Part shown: positions 16,833 through 26,297 of the stretch, piece after piece
Layout: every line of letters starts with the position of its first letter
Position numbering within the stretch: position 1 is the stretch's first letter
Assembly: GCA_934271715.1 (NCBI GenBank)
Contig: CAKQRZ010000012.1
Span: 1-64,000, forward strand
Origin: an uncultured Alphaproteobacteria bacterium
GTDB taxonomy: Bacteria; Pseudomonadota; Alphaproteobacteria; RF32; CAG-239
Direction of reading: 5' to 3'
Length of the DNA stretch: 64,000 bases
Position numbers and translations under genes: made by a program
The notes under the pieces: model-generated
Seen by the model: the letters and a program-made list of their open reading frames with translations, nothing else
Database searches by the model: none
What the model was told of the DNA's origin: nothing

Positions 16833-18914
16833 ATGCGACCGACTATTTTATATCCGCTTTTTGCCCCTATCAACACCTTAAACGGCGTGGGAGAAAAATA
16901 TGCAAAACTTGTGGCGAACCTTTGCGGCGAACGCGTGGTAGATTTGCTGTGGCATTTACCATCGGGAATAATCGACCGCCGCTGTAATCTGCCTTTGATT
17001 TCCGCCACAGAAGGCCATATCTGGACTGGCAAAGTGCGCGTTATAGAGCATAAAGCGCCGCAAACACGCAAACAGCCCTATCGCATTGCCGTTGACGACG
17101 GTACAGAGCAGCTGATTTTGATTTTTTTCAAAACTTACGGCGACACGCTGACCCGCATTTTTCCGGTTGGCGCCGAAAAAATTATTTCCGGTAAGTTGGA
17201 ACGCTTTAACAACAGCTGGCAAATGCCGCACCCCGACTATGTGGTTGATGCCGCCAAACCGCAGCAAATGCCGCAAATAGAAACCGTATATCAGCTGACC
17301 GCCGGCGTTACCAACAAAATGCTGAATAAGCTGATGATACAGGCTCTGGGTTTGACACCGCCGCTGAATGAATGGCTGAACGCAGAATTTTTGAAACAAC
17401 AGAATTTTCCAAGCTTCAACCAAGCATTAGAGCAGGCTCATCACCCTCAGACTTTGGACGATTTGTCGCCTAGTTCAACCGCGCGCCGCCGTTTGGCTTA
17501 TGATGAACTGCTGGCTAATCAGCTTTCACTCGCCATTGTGCGTGAACGTCTGAAACATCAAAAAGGCCGAGCTTTGCAAGGCGACGGACATTTAAAAAAG
17601 CGCTTAGCCGAAATTTTGCCTTTCCAATTAACCTCGGCACAACAACGGGTTATTAGCGAGATTGAAAGCGATATGTTTTCCGAATACAGAATGTTGCGCT
17701 TGCTGCAAGGCGATGTCGGCTCCGGCAAAACCATTGTCGCGCTTTATACCATGCTAAATGCCGTGGAATGCGGCGCGCAGGCGGCAATTATGGCGCCAAC
17801 CGAAATTTTGGCCCAGCAGCATTATGAAACCATTGCCGAGCTATGTTCGCAAATCGGGGTAAAAACAGCGTTGCTGACCGGAAATATTAAAGGTAAATCC
17901 CGTCAACAAATCTTAGACGCTTTACAAAACGGGGAAATAGATATTTTAATCGGCACACACGCTTTGTTTACGGAAGATGTGACTTTCAAAGATTTAGCCT
18001 ACGCCGTGGTTGACGAACAGCATCGTTTCGGCGTCAAACAGCGCCTTAGCCTTTCGCAAAAAGGCAAATCTTGCGATGTTTTAGTAATGACCGCCACGCC
18101 GATACCGAGAACTTTGGTTTTAACCCAATTCGGCGATATGGATTATTCTAAAATAGACGAGCTTCCGGCCGGACGCAAACCTGTTACCACCACGGTTATG
18201 CCGCTCAGCAAAATTCACGAGGTTGTTGACGCTCTAAAACGCAAATTGCAGACTCAAACACAAGCCTATTGGGTTTGTCCGCTGGTTGAAGAGTCGGAAA
18301 AAATTGACCTTTCCGCCGCTAAAGAACGCTATGAAAGCCTGCGTCAAGAATTTGGCGATGTGGTTGGATTGGTGCATGGCAAAATGAAAGAAAGTGAAAA
18401 AAACGCGGTTATGGAACAGTTTAAGAGTGGTAAGTTAAAGCTTTTGGTTTCCACCACCGTGATAGAAGTCGGCGTAAATGTGCCAAACGCTACTGTTATG
18501 ATTATTGAACACGCCCAACGCTTTGGATTGGCGCAACTGCACCAACTGCGCGGACGCATCAAGCGCGGTTTTGAGGCCTCAAGCTGCATTTTGATGTATG
18601 GCTATCCGCTAAGCGATGTTTCTCGCTCACGCCTGAACATTATGAAACAGACCGAAGACGGCTTTTTAATCGCCGAAGAAGACCTGAAACTGCGCGGCGG
18701 CGGTGAAGTTTTGGGTACGCGGCAATCCGGTTTCAGCAGCTTTAAGGTGGCGGATTTAAGCGTACACGGCGATTTGCTTTTAACAGCCTCCAAAGACGCG
18801 GCGCTTATTCTAAATCAGGATAAAAATCTATCAACTCCGCGCGGTACTGCTCTGCGTACACTAATGTATCTATTTGAACGCGACGAAGCTATTAAGACGT
18901 ATTTAGCAGGATAA
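16833..18914 (+). CDS. recG: ATP-dependent DNA helicase RecG
   Basis: 693 residues. RecG remodels stalled replication forks and branch-migrates Holliday junctions. N-terminal wedge/OB domain, then helicase with Walker A QGDVGSGKT, DEQHRFG box, TATPIPRTL, QLRGRIKR and a C-terminal GTRQSGF segment. Length matches the family. Divergent from mfd and probably from a shared promoter region. Confidence 0.96.
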   Translation: MRPTILYPLFAPINTLNGVGEKYAKLVANLCGERVVDLLWHLPSGIIDRRCNLPLISATEGHIWTGKVRVIEHKAPQTRKQPYRIAVDDGTEQLILIFFKTYGDTLTRIFPVGAEKIISGKLERFNNSWQMPHPDYVVDAAKPQQMPQIETVYQLTAGVTNKMLNKLMIQALGLTPPLNEWLNAEFLKQQNFPSFNQALEQAHHPQTLDDLSPSSTARRRLAYDELLANQLSLAIVRERLKHQKGRALQGDGHLKKRLAEILPFQLTSAQQRVISEIESDMFSEYRMLRLLQGDVGSGKTIVALYTMLNAVECGAQAAIMAPTEILAQQHYETIAELCSQIGVKTALLTGNIKGKSRQQILDALQNGEIDILIGTHALFTEDVTFKDLAYAVVDEQHRFGVKQRLSLSQKGKSCDVLVMTATPIPRTLVLTQFGDMDYSKIDELPAGRKPVTTTVMPLSKIHEVVDALKRKLQTQTQAYWVCPLVEESEKIDLSAAKERYESLRQEFGDVVGLVHGKMKESEKNAVMEQFKSGKLKLLVSTTVIEVGVNVPNATVMIIEHAQRFGLAQLHQLRGRIKRGFEASSCILMYGYPLSDVSRSRLNIMKQTEDGFLIAEEDLKLRGGGEVLGTRQSGFSSFKVADLSVHGDLLLTASKDAALILNQDKNLSTPRGTALRTLMYLFERDEAIKTYLAG

Positions 18915-18980
18915 AGTACGAAAAACAGCTAGATTGCTCCCGCCACTATTGCAACACATTAAAATATTTTATATAAATAG

Positions 18981-19625
18981 CTAAAACACCATAGTTATAT
19001 TACATCTTCTTTTTTTGTCGCATGAACTGCATTCGTTTTTAATATCGCTTACAGTCATATCTCTTATACAAAGTCTGCCGTTGCCGCAAAAAGCATCGCC
19101 GTATCGTCTATATTTCATATCCATATTCGTTTTATAAACATATCCGCCCTCTAAAACACTATGCATCGGAACAACTATATTTTGAAAAAACTCTGTACAT
19201 AGCTTCTCTGGAAAATTATCTGAAATTTCATTATTGTTTGCATCTAAAGACACTCCGCCCAAATTCAAATCCAAAACAAAAGCATAGCGCCGTACAAACA
19301 CGCTTGAATGATCAATTCTGGCAAACATAAAATTGCCGTAGCTATCTTCCATATACATTTCATTATTGATTTTCCAAGTTGACGGAACCAGATTCAAAGC
19401 TAATATAGTCTCATTTATATTTTGACTGTTCTCCGGCACCGAAAAATTATTTTGGTGTTCCAGTAACCCGAAAATCAGCATATTATATTCACTTATCAGC
19501 TTATTAACTTTAAACTTTTCCATAGCCTTAGAATACCCTGCAATGCCGCCGACAGATAATACACCGATAATGGCAAGTACCCCCAGCATTTCTAACATAC
19601 TTCTGCCAAATTGATTATTTTTCAT
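18981..19625 (-). CDS. Type IV pilin-like protein, intact family member
   Basis: 214 residues. Short 7-residue leader MKNNQFG, then the prepilin peptidase site G|RSMLEMLG with Glu at +5, a hydrophobic helix and GYSKAMEKFKVNK. The variable body ends in the family Cys domain: GDAFCGNGRLCIRDMTVSDI, CSSC and RRCNITMVF. It is the simplest copy here, without leader repeats, CT tract or inverted-repeat element. Pilins of this type are inserted in the inner membrane and assembled into a pilus or pseudopilus; no assembly genes are in the window. The role is inferred. Confidence 0.85.
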   Translation of the reverse strand: MKNNQFGRSMLEMLGVLAIIGVLSVGGIAGYSKAMEKFKVNKLISEYNMLIFGLLEHQNNFSVPENSQNINETILALNLVPSTWKINNEMYMEDSYGNFMFARIDHSSVFVRRYAFVLDLNLGGVSLDANNNEISDNFPEKLCTEFFQNIVVPMHSVLEGGYVYKTNMDMKYRRYGDAFCGNGRLCIRDMTVSDIKNECSSCDKKRRCNITMVF

Positions 19626-19654
19626 ATCAACTTCCCTTTCTTTTTTAATTACAA

Positions 19655-19680
19655 CAAAAAAGCCACTAAAAAAGGTGGCT
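19655..19680 (-). terminator. Terminator hairpin 30 bp upstream of the pilin start
   Basis: Read on the minus strand: AGCCAC, 8-nt loop, GTGGCT, then a T run. It could end a small RNA from the structured region on its right or act as an attenuator before the pilin gene. Confidence 0.6.
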
Positions 19681-20007
19681 GGAAGTTGGTAAGCTATTAT
19701 TCTAGAAATAGTGTAGCATATTAGTTATAAATATAACACATTTTGCTACCTTCCAGCCAATAAAGCCAGAAGGTATTTTACGTCTAGAAGACGCTAGAAT
19801 AAGAGGCTACCACACCCCGGACAGACTATCGCCTGTCCGATTATAATTTTAACTAAAGATAATCCGAAAGTAAAGATAATTCTGCATATTTTACTTTCAT
19901 TTTCCAAACCTGCCCTAATTTTTACATAGACTTTAGGCGGGGCGCAGGTTTCTTTGCGCTAAACAATCCCTATATTTTTTATATCAATTCAGCAAAAGGA
20001 GGAAACC
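19681..20007. other. Structured intergenic region, no protein gene
   Basis: About 330 bp with several hairpins: a 7-bp perfect stem CGGACAG/CTGTCCG (19818-19839), arms TACCTTC/GAAGGTA, and on the plus strand AAACCTGC...GCAGGTTT enclosing CCTAA/TTAGG just upstream of the 63-residue gene. It may hold a small RNA or 5' regulatory RNA. I could not match it to a known RNA class. Confidence 0.4.
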
Positions 20008-20199
20008 ATGAAAACACATACCTTTGCCAACGTTATTATACAAGATTTAAGCTCGGCCGCGCCGCTGCATGACGGTTTTGAGAACAGCCGCAATATCATC
20101 AGTCAAATAGTTGATAATTGGGATAAAAATATTTACACCATACCGCATAAGGCCTTGCAGTTTCATCATGAAGAATCGCAGAAATATTTAAGCATGTAA
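20008..20199 (+). CDS. Hypothetical small protein, 63 residues
   Basis: Not recognised. A strong ribosome-binding site (AAAGGAGG, 5 bp before the ATG) supports translation. The product is soluble and His/Asn-rich toward the end (FHHEESQKYL), with no signal or membrane segment. A long hairpin lies in its 5' region. The next small gene starts about 130 bp on. Confidence 0.6.
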   Translation: MKTHTFANVIIQDLSSAAPLHDGFENSRNIISQIVDNWDKNIYTIPHKALQFHHEESQKYLSM

Positions 20200-20330
20200 A
20201 AAAAACTTATGGCTGCGACTCCTGAAGTTTACGGCTTAAACCTTGTCAAGATAGACCATGTTTTATGTTTAAAACTTTTTTAACCATTCTTAAATTTTTG
20301 TTATCGGAATTATTTTTGAACGAGGTGAAA

Positions 20331-20603
20331 ATGAATACTTTAATACAAAACAAAAAATCAGAAATGAAAAACTATCTTTATTTTGCCGGCACTATTTATG
20401 ACACTTTTGAGGCGTTGGAAGAAGTTTTAGGCAAGCTTAAATTGGAACGTCCGCTGTTTTTGCTTTACGCCGCCAAAAAGGCTTATGCTGAAGAAGTTAT
20501 TGCCGCAGTCGGCGAAAAAACGGAAAAATCTGAAGATATAATGCTTATGCCGCAGTCGCAAATCAAACTGAACGCCTGCCGCTATCCGCAGCAGCTGCAA
20601 TAA
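20331..20603 (+). CDS. Hypothetical protein, 90 residues
   Basis: Not recognised. I start at ATG 20331 (MNTLIQNKK), preceded by GAGGTG, rather than at 20265. It is a small soluble protein with an alternating hydrophobic segment (RPLFLLYAAKKAYAEEVIAAV) that looks like a strand-helix unit. Upstream of deoB by 70 bp. Confidence 0.55.
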   Translation: MNTLIQNKKSEMKNYLYFAGTIYDTFEALEEVLGKLKLERPLFLLYAAKKAYAEEVIAAVGEKTEKSEDIMLMPQSQIKLNACRYPQQLQ

Positions 20604-20672
20604 ATTCACTCTTGCAATTTTACAAAACTATGCCATTATATCTCTAATAAAATTACTTAAAGGAGAGATAAA

Positions 20673-21869
20673 ATGAGCGGCAAAGTAATTATCTTGATGA
20701 TGGACTCTTTTGGAATCGGCGGTGCGCCTGACGCGGCCGCTTTTTCTAATGCAGGAGCCAACACATTTGCGCATATTGCTCAAAGACAAGGAAAATTAGA
20801 AGTGCCTAATTTGGCTTATTTAGGCTTGCAGCAAGCCGGATTTGAAGCCAGCGGCGATAAAGCGGATTTGCATTGCCAAAACCAGCCGACGTTTGCAATC
20901 GGGCATAAATTCGGCCACGCCAAAGAAATCAGCAAGGGCAAAGATACAACTTCCGGACATTGGGAAATGGCTGGAACTCCTGTGTTGTTTGATTGGGGCT
21001 ATTTTAAGCCGGATTATCCGTCTTTTCCGCCGGAATTGATTGCTGAAATCTGCGCTAAAGGCGGTATTGACGGTATATTGGGCAATAAAGCTGCGTCCGG
21101 CACGGTTATTATAGAAGAATTGGGTGAAGAACACCTGAAAACCGGCAAGCCGATTTTTTACACCTCCGCCGACAGCGTGCTGCAAATTGCCTGCCATGAA
21201 GAACATTTTGGGCTGGAACGCCTGTATAAACTTTGCGAAGCCGCTTTTGAGGCGGTCAAGCCGTATAACATCGCCCGCATTATCGCCCGTCCGTTTGTGG
21301 GCGAGCATAAAGGCGAATTTACCCGCACCAAAAACCGTCACGACTATTCGGTTACTCCGCCGGAAGTTACGGTTTTGAATAAAGCGGCAAATGCCGGACA
21401 TGAGGTTATTTCGGTTGGTAAAATCCGCGATATTTACGCTGGTTCGGGAATTACGCAAGCTTATAAAGCCAGCGGCTTGGAAGAGCTTTGGAATGTGACG
21501 CTGGAACAAGTTAAAAAAGCGCCGCAAGATGCGATTGTTTTCACTAATTTTGTGGATTTTGACATGGTCTACGGCCATCGCCGCGATGTTGCCGGCTATG
21601 CGCGTGGATTGGAATATTTTGACTCTCGTCTGCCGGAACTGCTGCCGCTTTTAAGCGATGATGATATTGTCTTTATTACCGCCGACCACGGCTGCGACCC
21701 GACCTATGCCGGAACCGACCACACGCGCGAACAAGTGCCGGTTATAATGTTTGGCAAAAAAGTACAGACGCAAAACATTGGACAGCGTCAAACTTATGCC
21801 GATATTGCCCAGACAATCTGCGCTTTTTACGGACTTGAACCGATGAAATACGGAGAAAGCTTTTTATGA
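20673..21869 (+). CDS. deoB: Phosphopentomutase
   Basis: 398 residues of the alkaline-phosphatase superfamily. DeoB interconverts (deoxy)ribose 1-phosphate and 5-phosphate in nucleoside salvage. Metal and catalytic motifs: MMDSFGIGGAPDA at the N-terminus, GKDTTSGHWEM (phosphothreonine region), FTNFVDFDMVYGHRRD and ITADHGCDPTYAGTDHTRE. It overlaps pgeF by 4 bp (ATGA), so the two are an operon. Confidence 0.95.
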   Translation: MSGKVIILMMDSFGIGGAPDAAAFSNAGANTFAHIAQRQGKLEVPNLAYLGLQQAGFEASGDKADLHCQNQPTFAIGHKFGHAKEISKGKDTTSGHWEMAGTPVLFDWGYFKPDYPSFPPELIAEICAKGGIDGILGNKAASGTVIIEELGEEHLKTGKPIFYTSADSVLQIACHEEHFGLERLYKLCEAAFEAVKPYNIARIIARPFVGEHKGEFTRTKNRHDYSVTPPEVTVLNKAANAGHEVISVGKIRDIYAGSGITQAYKASGLEELWNVTLEQVKKAPQDAIVFTNFVDFDMVYGHRRDVAGYARGLEYFDSRLPELLPLLSDDDIVFITADHGCDPTYAGTDHTREQVPVIMFGKKVQTQNIGQRQTYADIAQTICAFYGLEPMKYGESFL

Positions 21870-22627
21870 GTTGGCAGGCTTCTAACTTGATTGCCGCAAA
21901 GCATTGCTTTTTTGGCGCCAAAGGCGGTGTGTCGCAGGGGAAATACGCCTCGCTTAACACCAATTACAACAGCCAAGATTCAAAAGTTGCGGTGCGGCAG
22001 AATTTTGAGATTATCACCGCGTATTTTCATAAAAATTATGAAGATATGTTTACGCTGAATCAGGGCGTTTCCAATACGGTGGTAGAAGCAAACCTACCGC
22101 AGCAATTTACGATTACCGCCGATGGTGCGGTGACGGCTAATCCCAATATTTTGCTTGGTATAAAAACTGCCGACTGCGCGCCGGTGCTGCTTGCCGATTA
22201 CAAACACGGGGTTATCGGCGCGGCGCACGCCGGTTGGCGCGGAGCTTATCGTGGAGTGGTGGAAAACACCGTGGCTTTAATGCTGCGTAAAGGCGCCGAG
22301 CTAAAAAATATTGCCGCCGCGATTGGACCTTGTATGCAGCAAGCTTCGTTTGAAGTGCAGAATGATATGCGGGCAACGCTGCTCAAAGAAAATTCCGCTA
22401 ATGAAAAATATTTTGCCGCCGGAAAAGACAGCGAGCATTTTTATTTTGATTTAAGCGGCTACTTGGAAGATAAGTTGCATAATTTGGGGATTGACAATGT
22501 CGTTAATTCGCATATAGATACATATCCGGCGCAAAACGGCTATTTCAGCTATCGCCGCAACACACATCTGGGACTAATCAGTCAACCAAAAGATTACCCG
22601 ACCCAATATTCGTTTATTTGTTTATAG
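21866..22627 (+). CDS. pgeF: Peptidoglycan editing factor PgeF (YfiH, multicopper-oxidase-like)
   Basis: 253 residues. The family signature is clear: KTADCAPVLLAD, AAHAGWRGAYRGV, AAIGPCMQQASFEV and SYRRNTHLGL. His and Cys in these blocks bind a metal. PgeF homologues remove misincorporated L-Ser from UDP-MurNAc precursors. It sits between deoB and a muropeptide amidase gene, consistent with a wall-recycling role. Confidence 0.9.
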   Translation: MSWQASNLIAAKHCFFGAKGGVSQGKYASLNTNYNSQDSKVAVRQNFEIITAYFHKNYEDMFTLNQGVSNTVVEANLPQQFTITADGAVTANPNILLGIKTADCAPVLLADYKHGVIGAAHAGWRGAYRGVVENTVALMLRKGAELKNIAAAIGPCMQQASFEVQNDMRATLLKENSANEKYFAAGKDSEHFYFDLSGYLEDKLHNLGIDNVVNSHIDTYPAQNGYFSYRRNTHLGLISQPKDYPTQYSFICL

Positions 22628-22635
22628 AGGAAAAA

Positions 22636-23388
22636 ATGAGAACTCATATGCTGCCGTATTTTAATGAACGTCCTGCAAAAATCAGCGCTTTGGTTTTGCA
22701 TTGCAGCGCGCATGACACCAAAGATATGATTGCCGTGCTGGAAAAAGAAGAACTCAGCGCGCATTATGTGGTGGGGTTGAACGGCGATGTGACAAAGTTG
22801 GTGCCGGAAGAAAAACGCGCTTGGCATGCCGGTATAAGCTCATGGCGTGAGTTTGATAATCTGAACCATAATTCCATCGGTATAGAAATCAGCACTATGT
22901 CAATGGGGCAAGAGCCGTATAGCGAACGGCAGATACAAAGTTTGATTGAACTGTGTCAGGGGATTATTGAACGTCATCATATTCCGGCAAAAAACGTGGT
23001 CGGACACTCGGATATCGCTCCGACACGCAAGCCAGACCCTGGAGCGGCTTTTCCGTGGCAGAAATTGGCCGAAAATGGTATCGGATTGTGGTATGATTTG
23101 AATGACGCAGAAAAAGTAGAAGAAAACAATCCGGAAATTTTACTGCAGAAAATCGGCTATAATACTGAAAATCCAGCGGCGGCGATGTATGCTTTCTGCA
23201 GGCACTTTATTCCGCAGGAAGTGGCGATAAATCCGGATATTCACGATTTGCTGCAACATACGTATTCTGAAGATTTTGCCATAGATGAAAAATATTTGCC
23301 AATTCTGAAAGCTTGTTGTGCAAGCTTCAGTTTACCTGAAAAATGTTATCCTATTCGCAAAACCAACAGCGTAAGATTTGAAAGATAG
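22636..23388 (+). CDS. N-acetylmuramoyl-L-alanine amidase (amidase_2, AmpD/AmiD-like)
   Basis: 250 residues from ATG 22636, which has an AGAGG ribosome-binding site; an upstream start at 22618 lies in pgeF. Zinc amidase motifs: LVLHCSAHDT, AHYVVGLNGDV, NHNSIGIEIS, and VVGHSDIAPTRKPDPGAAFPW with the second zinc His and the catalytic Lys/Asp region. It cleaves the MurNAc-L-Ala bond. No signal peptide is visible, so it is probably a cytoplasmic recycling enzyme. The C-terminal 90 residues are an extra helical domain. Confidence 0.88.
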   Translation: MRTHMLPYFNERPAKISALVLHCSAHDTKDMIAVLEKEELSAHYVVGLNGDVTKLVPEEKRAWHAGISSWREFDNLNHNSIGIEISTMSMGQEPYSERQIQSLIELCQGIIERHHIPAKNVVGHSDIAPTRKPDPGAAFPWQKLAENGIGLWYDLNDAEKVEENNPEILLQKIGYNTENPAAAMYAFCRHFIPQEVAINPDIHDLLQHTYSEDFAIDEKYLPILKACCASFSLPEKCYPIRKTNSVRFER

Positions 23389-23408
23389 GATAATACACAT
23401 TTAAAAAA

Positions 23409-23450
23409 TTAAACGCCGCTGTCTATAAAAAACAGCGGTGTTTAATTTTG
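23409..23450 (+). terminator. Rho-independent terminator
   Basis: 14-bp stem (TTAAACGCCGCTGT / ACAGCGGTGTTTAA, one G-T wobble) followed by TTTTG, after the deoB-pgeF-amidase operon; also usable from the opposite strand. Confidence 0.8.
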
Positions 23451-23461
23451 TCAGTAAATCA

Positions 23462-24400
23462 TCAGTCCTTTAAAAAAGGATTCGGCATTACGGTGCGGTA
23501 GTTGTGAAGAATACCATGTTTCACGGTCTCTATTCTAAACTTCGGCGCCATCTGTAAAAAATGCAGGTTCTTGTCGCGCAGAATTTCGCAGCACTTAGCC
23601 AAATCTATTTTTTGGTTGCGGCTTTTTGCCAGCAGCTCCAGCGTTTTCAAAAACAGCTGAACCGGCTTCATCTGGCTCAGGTTTTGAGGAATTTGCTGCA
23701 AAACACTTTCCAAGCTGGTGTTTCCGGCAGCAATCTCGGCTGAAATTTTATTCAGCTCGTTTGTGATGCTGCTGATTAAACGCTGCGTATGAATGTAGGC
23801 GACATCGTTTTTAGCATCGCCCGTCAAAGTCTCCTGCAAAAGCTCAGAAGAATACTTGTGCAAATCATAGCAAGTGTCTTCGTTCATCTTTTCGCCGAAC
23901 AAATAAGCATCAAAGCCTTTTTGACGAGCCTTGTCCAAGTCAGCAATTTCCGGCTGTACGGCATCCGGATTGACAGCCAAGCAAACCGGCAGCATCAGCG
24001 GCAGTTTGCCGCGGTAAAAATGCAGCAGAGTTGCGTAGGCGTCCAGCGGCTTATCCGGCTTAGTTAAAACAGCGCAGTCCCAATCTATGTAGGTCTGCAA
24101 AAGCTGCTCAGCTTTAGACTGAGGATAGTCCACATGATGCGGCTGATGTTTGCGGTGCCAATTCTGAATTTGCTTTTCTTTCATCCAAGGCAGCAAATAC
24201 ATTACCAGCTTGTCGCAGTCATGCAGCCAGCCTGCCGCGGTAGTCCGTCCCGTAAGGTAGTGTTCGCGTTCCAAAAATGCCAGCTTATGCTCCATAGTAT
24301 AAGCTTCGGACGGCAAACGCCACGGACCGTTTGGATTCCATTTGTCACTAACCTGTTTCAAAACTCTTGTTAAAAAACTGTTCAAAAAATGTATAGCCAT
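23462..24400 (-). CDS. Hypothetical protein with a His/Asp-rich N-terminal region
   Basis: 312 residues, soluble. The N-terminal half has GWLHDCDKLVMYLLPWMKE followed by NWHRKHQPHH, an HD-like metal-binding pattern similar to small uncharacterised phosphohydrolase-like families (for example DUF5662). The C-terminal half is helical. I cannot assign an activity. Single gene between a terminator and dtd. Confidence 0.6.
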   Translation of the reverse strand: MAIHFLNSFLTRVLKQVSDKWNPNGPWRLPSEAYTMEHKLAFLEREHYLTGRTTAAGWLHDCDKLVMYLLPWMKEKQIQNWHRKHQPHHVDYPQSKAEQLLQTYIDWDCAVLTKPDKPLDAYATLLHFYRGKLPLMLPVCLAVNPDAVQPEIADLDKARQKGFDAYLFGEKMNEDTCYDLHKYSSELLQETLTGDAKNDVAYIHTQRLISSITNELNKISAEIAAGNTSLESVLQQIPQNLSQMKPVQLFLKTLELLAKSRNQKIDLAKCCEILRDKNLHFLQMAPKFRIETVKHGILHNYRTVMPNPFLKD

Positions 24401-24479
24401 AAATATAAAAAATTAAAAATTAGTAATTGCCTGCAGTATACATTATTCCAGATAAGAGTCAACAGTTTTGTCTATTTTT

Positions 24480-24917
24480 TTATTTTTGCAATATAAAAGT
24501 ACAAGGTCCGTCGTTCAGCAGCTCAACTTTCATATCCGCCTGAAAAATTCCGGTTTGCACCAAAAGCTGATAGCCTTGCAGCTGTTTTACAAAATATTCA
24601 TACAGCGGCTTAGCTTCTTCGGGACGCGCCGCGCTCTCAAACCCAGGACGGTTGCCGCGGCTTAAATCAGCAGCCAGCGTAAACTGCGAAACCGCCAAAA
24701 TCTCGCCTTTTACATCCATAACCGACAAATTCATTTTGTTATTTTCATCTTCAAAAATCCGCAGATTTACCGTTTTTTTAGCTAAAAAATCCGCCTGAGC
24801 CGCCGTATCGCCCTTTTCTACGCCCACAAAAAGCAAAAGCCCCTTGCCTATCTGCGAAACTTTCTGTCCATTCACCGTAACCGACGCGTTCAAAACTTTC
24901 TGCACTAAAACTTTCAT
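24480..24917 (-). CDS. dtd: D-aminoacyl-tRNA deacylase
   Basis: 145 residues. DTD hydrolyses D-aminoacyl-tRNA and Gly-tRNA(Ala). It has the N-terminal VQKVLNASVTV, the substrate loop SQFTLAAD and the C-terminal NDGPCTF (usually NDGPVTF; the GP pair is kept). Length is normal. Followed upstream on the same strand by the SpmA-SpmB fusion, 10 bp apart. Confidence 0.93.
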   Translation of the reverse strand: MKVLVQKVLNASVTVNGQKVSQIGKGLLLFVGVEKGDTAAQADFLAKKTVNLRIFEDENNKMNLSVMDVKGEILAVSQFTLAADLSRGNRPGFESAARPEEAKPLYEYFVKQLQGYQLLVQTGIFQADMKVELLNDGPCTFILQK

Positions 24918-24927
24918 GTTTTATCCT

Positions 24928-26154
24928 TTAATAAAAAATATATGAAATAACTATGGCCGCAACCACGCCGATAAAATCGGCAAACAAAGCGCACGGCAAA
25001 GCCGCTCCGGTTTTGGCAATTTTAACCGCCCCGAAATAGAGCGCCACTACATAAAAAGTTGTTTCCGTAGAACCTTGAATAACCGCCGCAACAAAAGCCT
25101 GAAAGCTGTCGGCTCCGTAATTTTGCATTGTTTCAATCATCAAAGCTCTGGCTCCGTTGCCGGAAAGCGGTTTCATCAAAGCCGTAGGCAGCGCGCCGAC
25201 AAAATCGGTATTGCAGCCCAATCCGGCAAAAAGCTTTTCAAAGCCCCACAGCAAAGCGTCCAGCACGCCGGAATAGCGCATAACCGCAATAGCCGCCAGC
25301 ATTGCCACTAAATAAGGGATAATCTGCACCGCAATTTGAAAGCCCTCTTTAGCACCGGCGATAAATGTTTCATATAAATTCAGCTTTTTATAGGCGCCGA
25401 ATAGCAAAAAGAAAGTAATAAAGCTTAAAATCAGCGCATTTCCGCAGGTTTCGGAAAAAGTCAGGCGCTGCTCCGGATTCAGCTGGTAAAAGCCATAAGC
25501 AATCCCGCCGATTACGGCTATGACGGCGGCTAAATACATCAGCATTTTACGATTAAAAACCGGCAGTTTCTGCGTGACGGCGACGGCTAAAAATCCGGCC
25601 AGCGTAGAACACAGGGTCGCCAGCAAAATCGGCACGAATACTGCTCCGGCATTGCTTGCGCCCTGCAGATGCCTGTACATTAAAATAGAAATCGGCAAAA
25701 TCGTCAGCGACGAGGCATTGAGGACTATAAACATAATCTGCGCCTTAGAAGCCTGCTCTTTGTGCGGATTTGCTTCTTGCAGCTGCTCCATCGCTTTCAG
25801 TCCCATCGGCGTGGCCGCGTTATCCAGCCCCAGCATATTTGCCGCCATATTCATAACCATAGAGCCGATAGCCAGACTGTTCTGCGGCAATTCCGGCATA
25901 ATCATTTTGAAAAACGGACGCAAAGCTTTAGCAAAGATTTCCGTCAGTCCGGATTTTTCGGCAATTTTCAAAAGCCCCAGCCACAAGCACAGCATTCCGG
26001 TCAAATTAAGCGCCAGCTGAAAAGCCCCGGTCGCCGCCTCAAACAAATGATTAGCCAGTTCCGTCCAAATTTGCGGATTCCCCATAAAAAAAGATTGTAT
26101 TGCCGCAGCAATGAAACTAACAATAAAAAACGATGTCCACAAGATATTCAGCAT
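24928..26154 (-). CDS. Nucleoside-recognition (GATE) membrane protein, SpmA-SpmB fusion
   Basis: 408 residues, about ten membrane helices. The N-terminal half is SpmA-like (GLTEIFAKALRPFFKMIMPELP, NMAANMLGLDNAATPMGLKAM) and the C-terminal half SpmB-like (GAKEGFQIAVQIIPYLVAMLAAI, ALPTALMKPLSGNGARALM, GSTETTFYV). Spore maturation proteins A and B are separate in Bacillus; fused forms occur in many non-sporulating Gram-negatives. Transported compound unknown. Confidence 0.88.
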   Translation of the reverse strand: MLNILWTSFFIVSFIAAAIQSFFMGNPQIWTELANHLFEAATGAFQLALNLTGMLCLWLGLLKIAEKSGLTEIFAKALRPFFKMIMPELPQNSLAIGSMVMNMAANMLGLDNAATPMGLKAMEQLQEANPHKEQASKAQIMFIVLNASSLTILPISILMYRHLQGASNAGAVFVPILLATLCSTLAGFLAVAVTQKLPVFNRKMLMYLAAVIAVIGGIAYGFYQLNPEQRLTFSETCGNALILSFITFFLLFGAYKKLNLYETFIAGAKEGFQIAVQIIPYLVAMLAAIAVMRYSGVLDALLWGFEKLFAGLGCNTDFVGALPTALMKPLSGNGARALMIETMQNYGADSFQAFVAAVIQGSTETTFYVVALYFGAVKIAKTGAALPCALFADFIGVVAAIVISYIFY

Positions 26155-26297
26155 AGTATTTTCCTTTTGTTTACGCTATTCTAAAGCAGCTGCCGGCAAA
26201 TGCAATTTATTTTGGAAAAATCACGTTTTACTGTGAATAAATTATTGACAAAAAACACTTTTCAGACTATATTATCCTTAACTTAGGAGAGAATAAA

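Noticed and set aside
25520..26184. Plus-strand open frames opposite the SpmA-SpmB fusion
   Set aside because: They are antisense shadows of a well-supported membrane protein and encode no recognisable domain.
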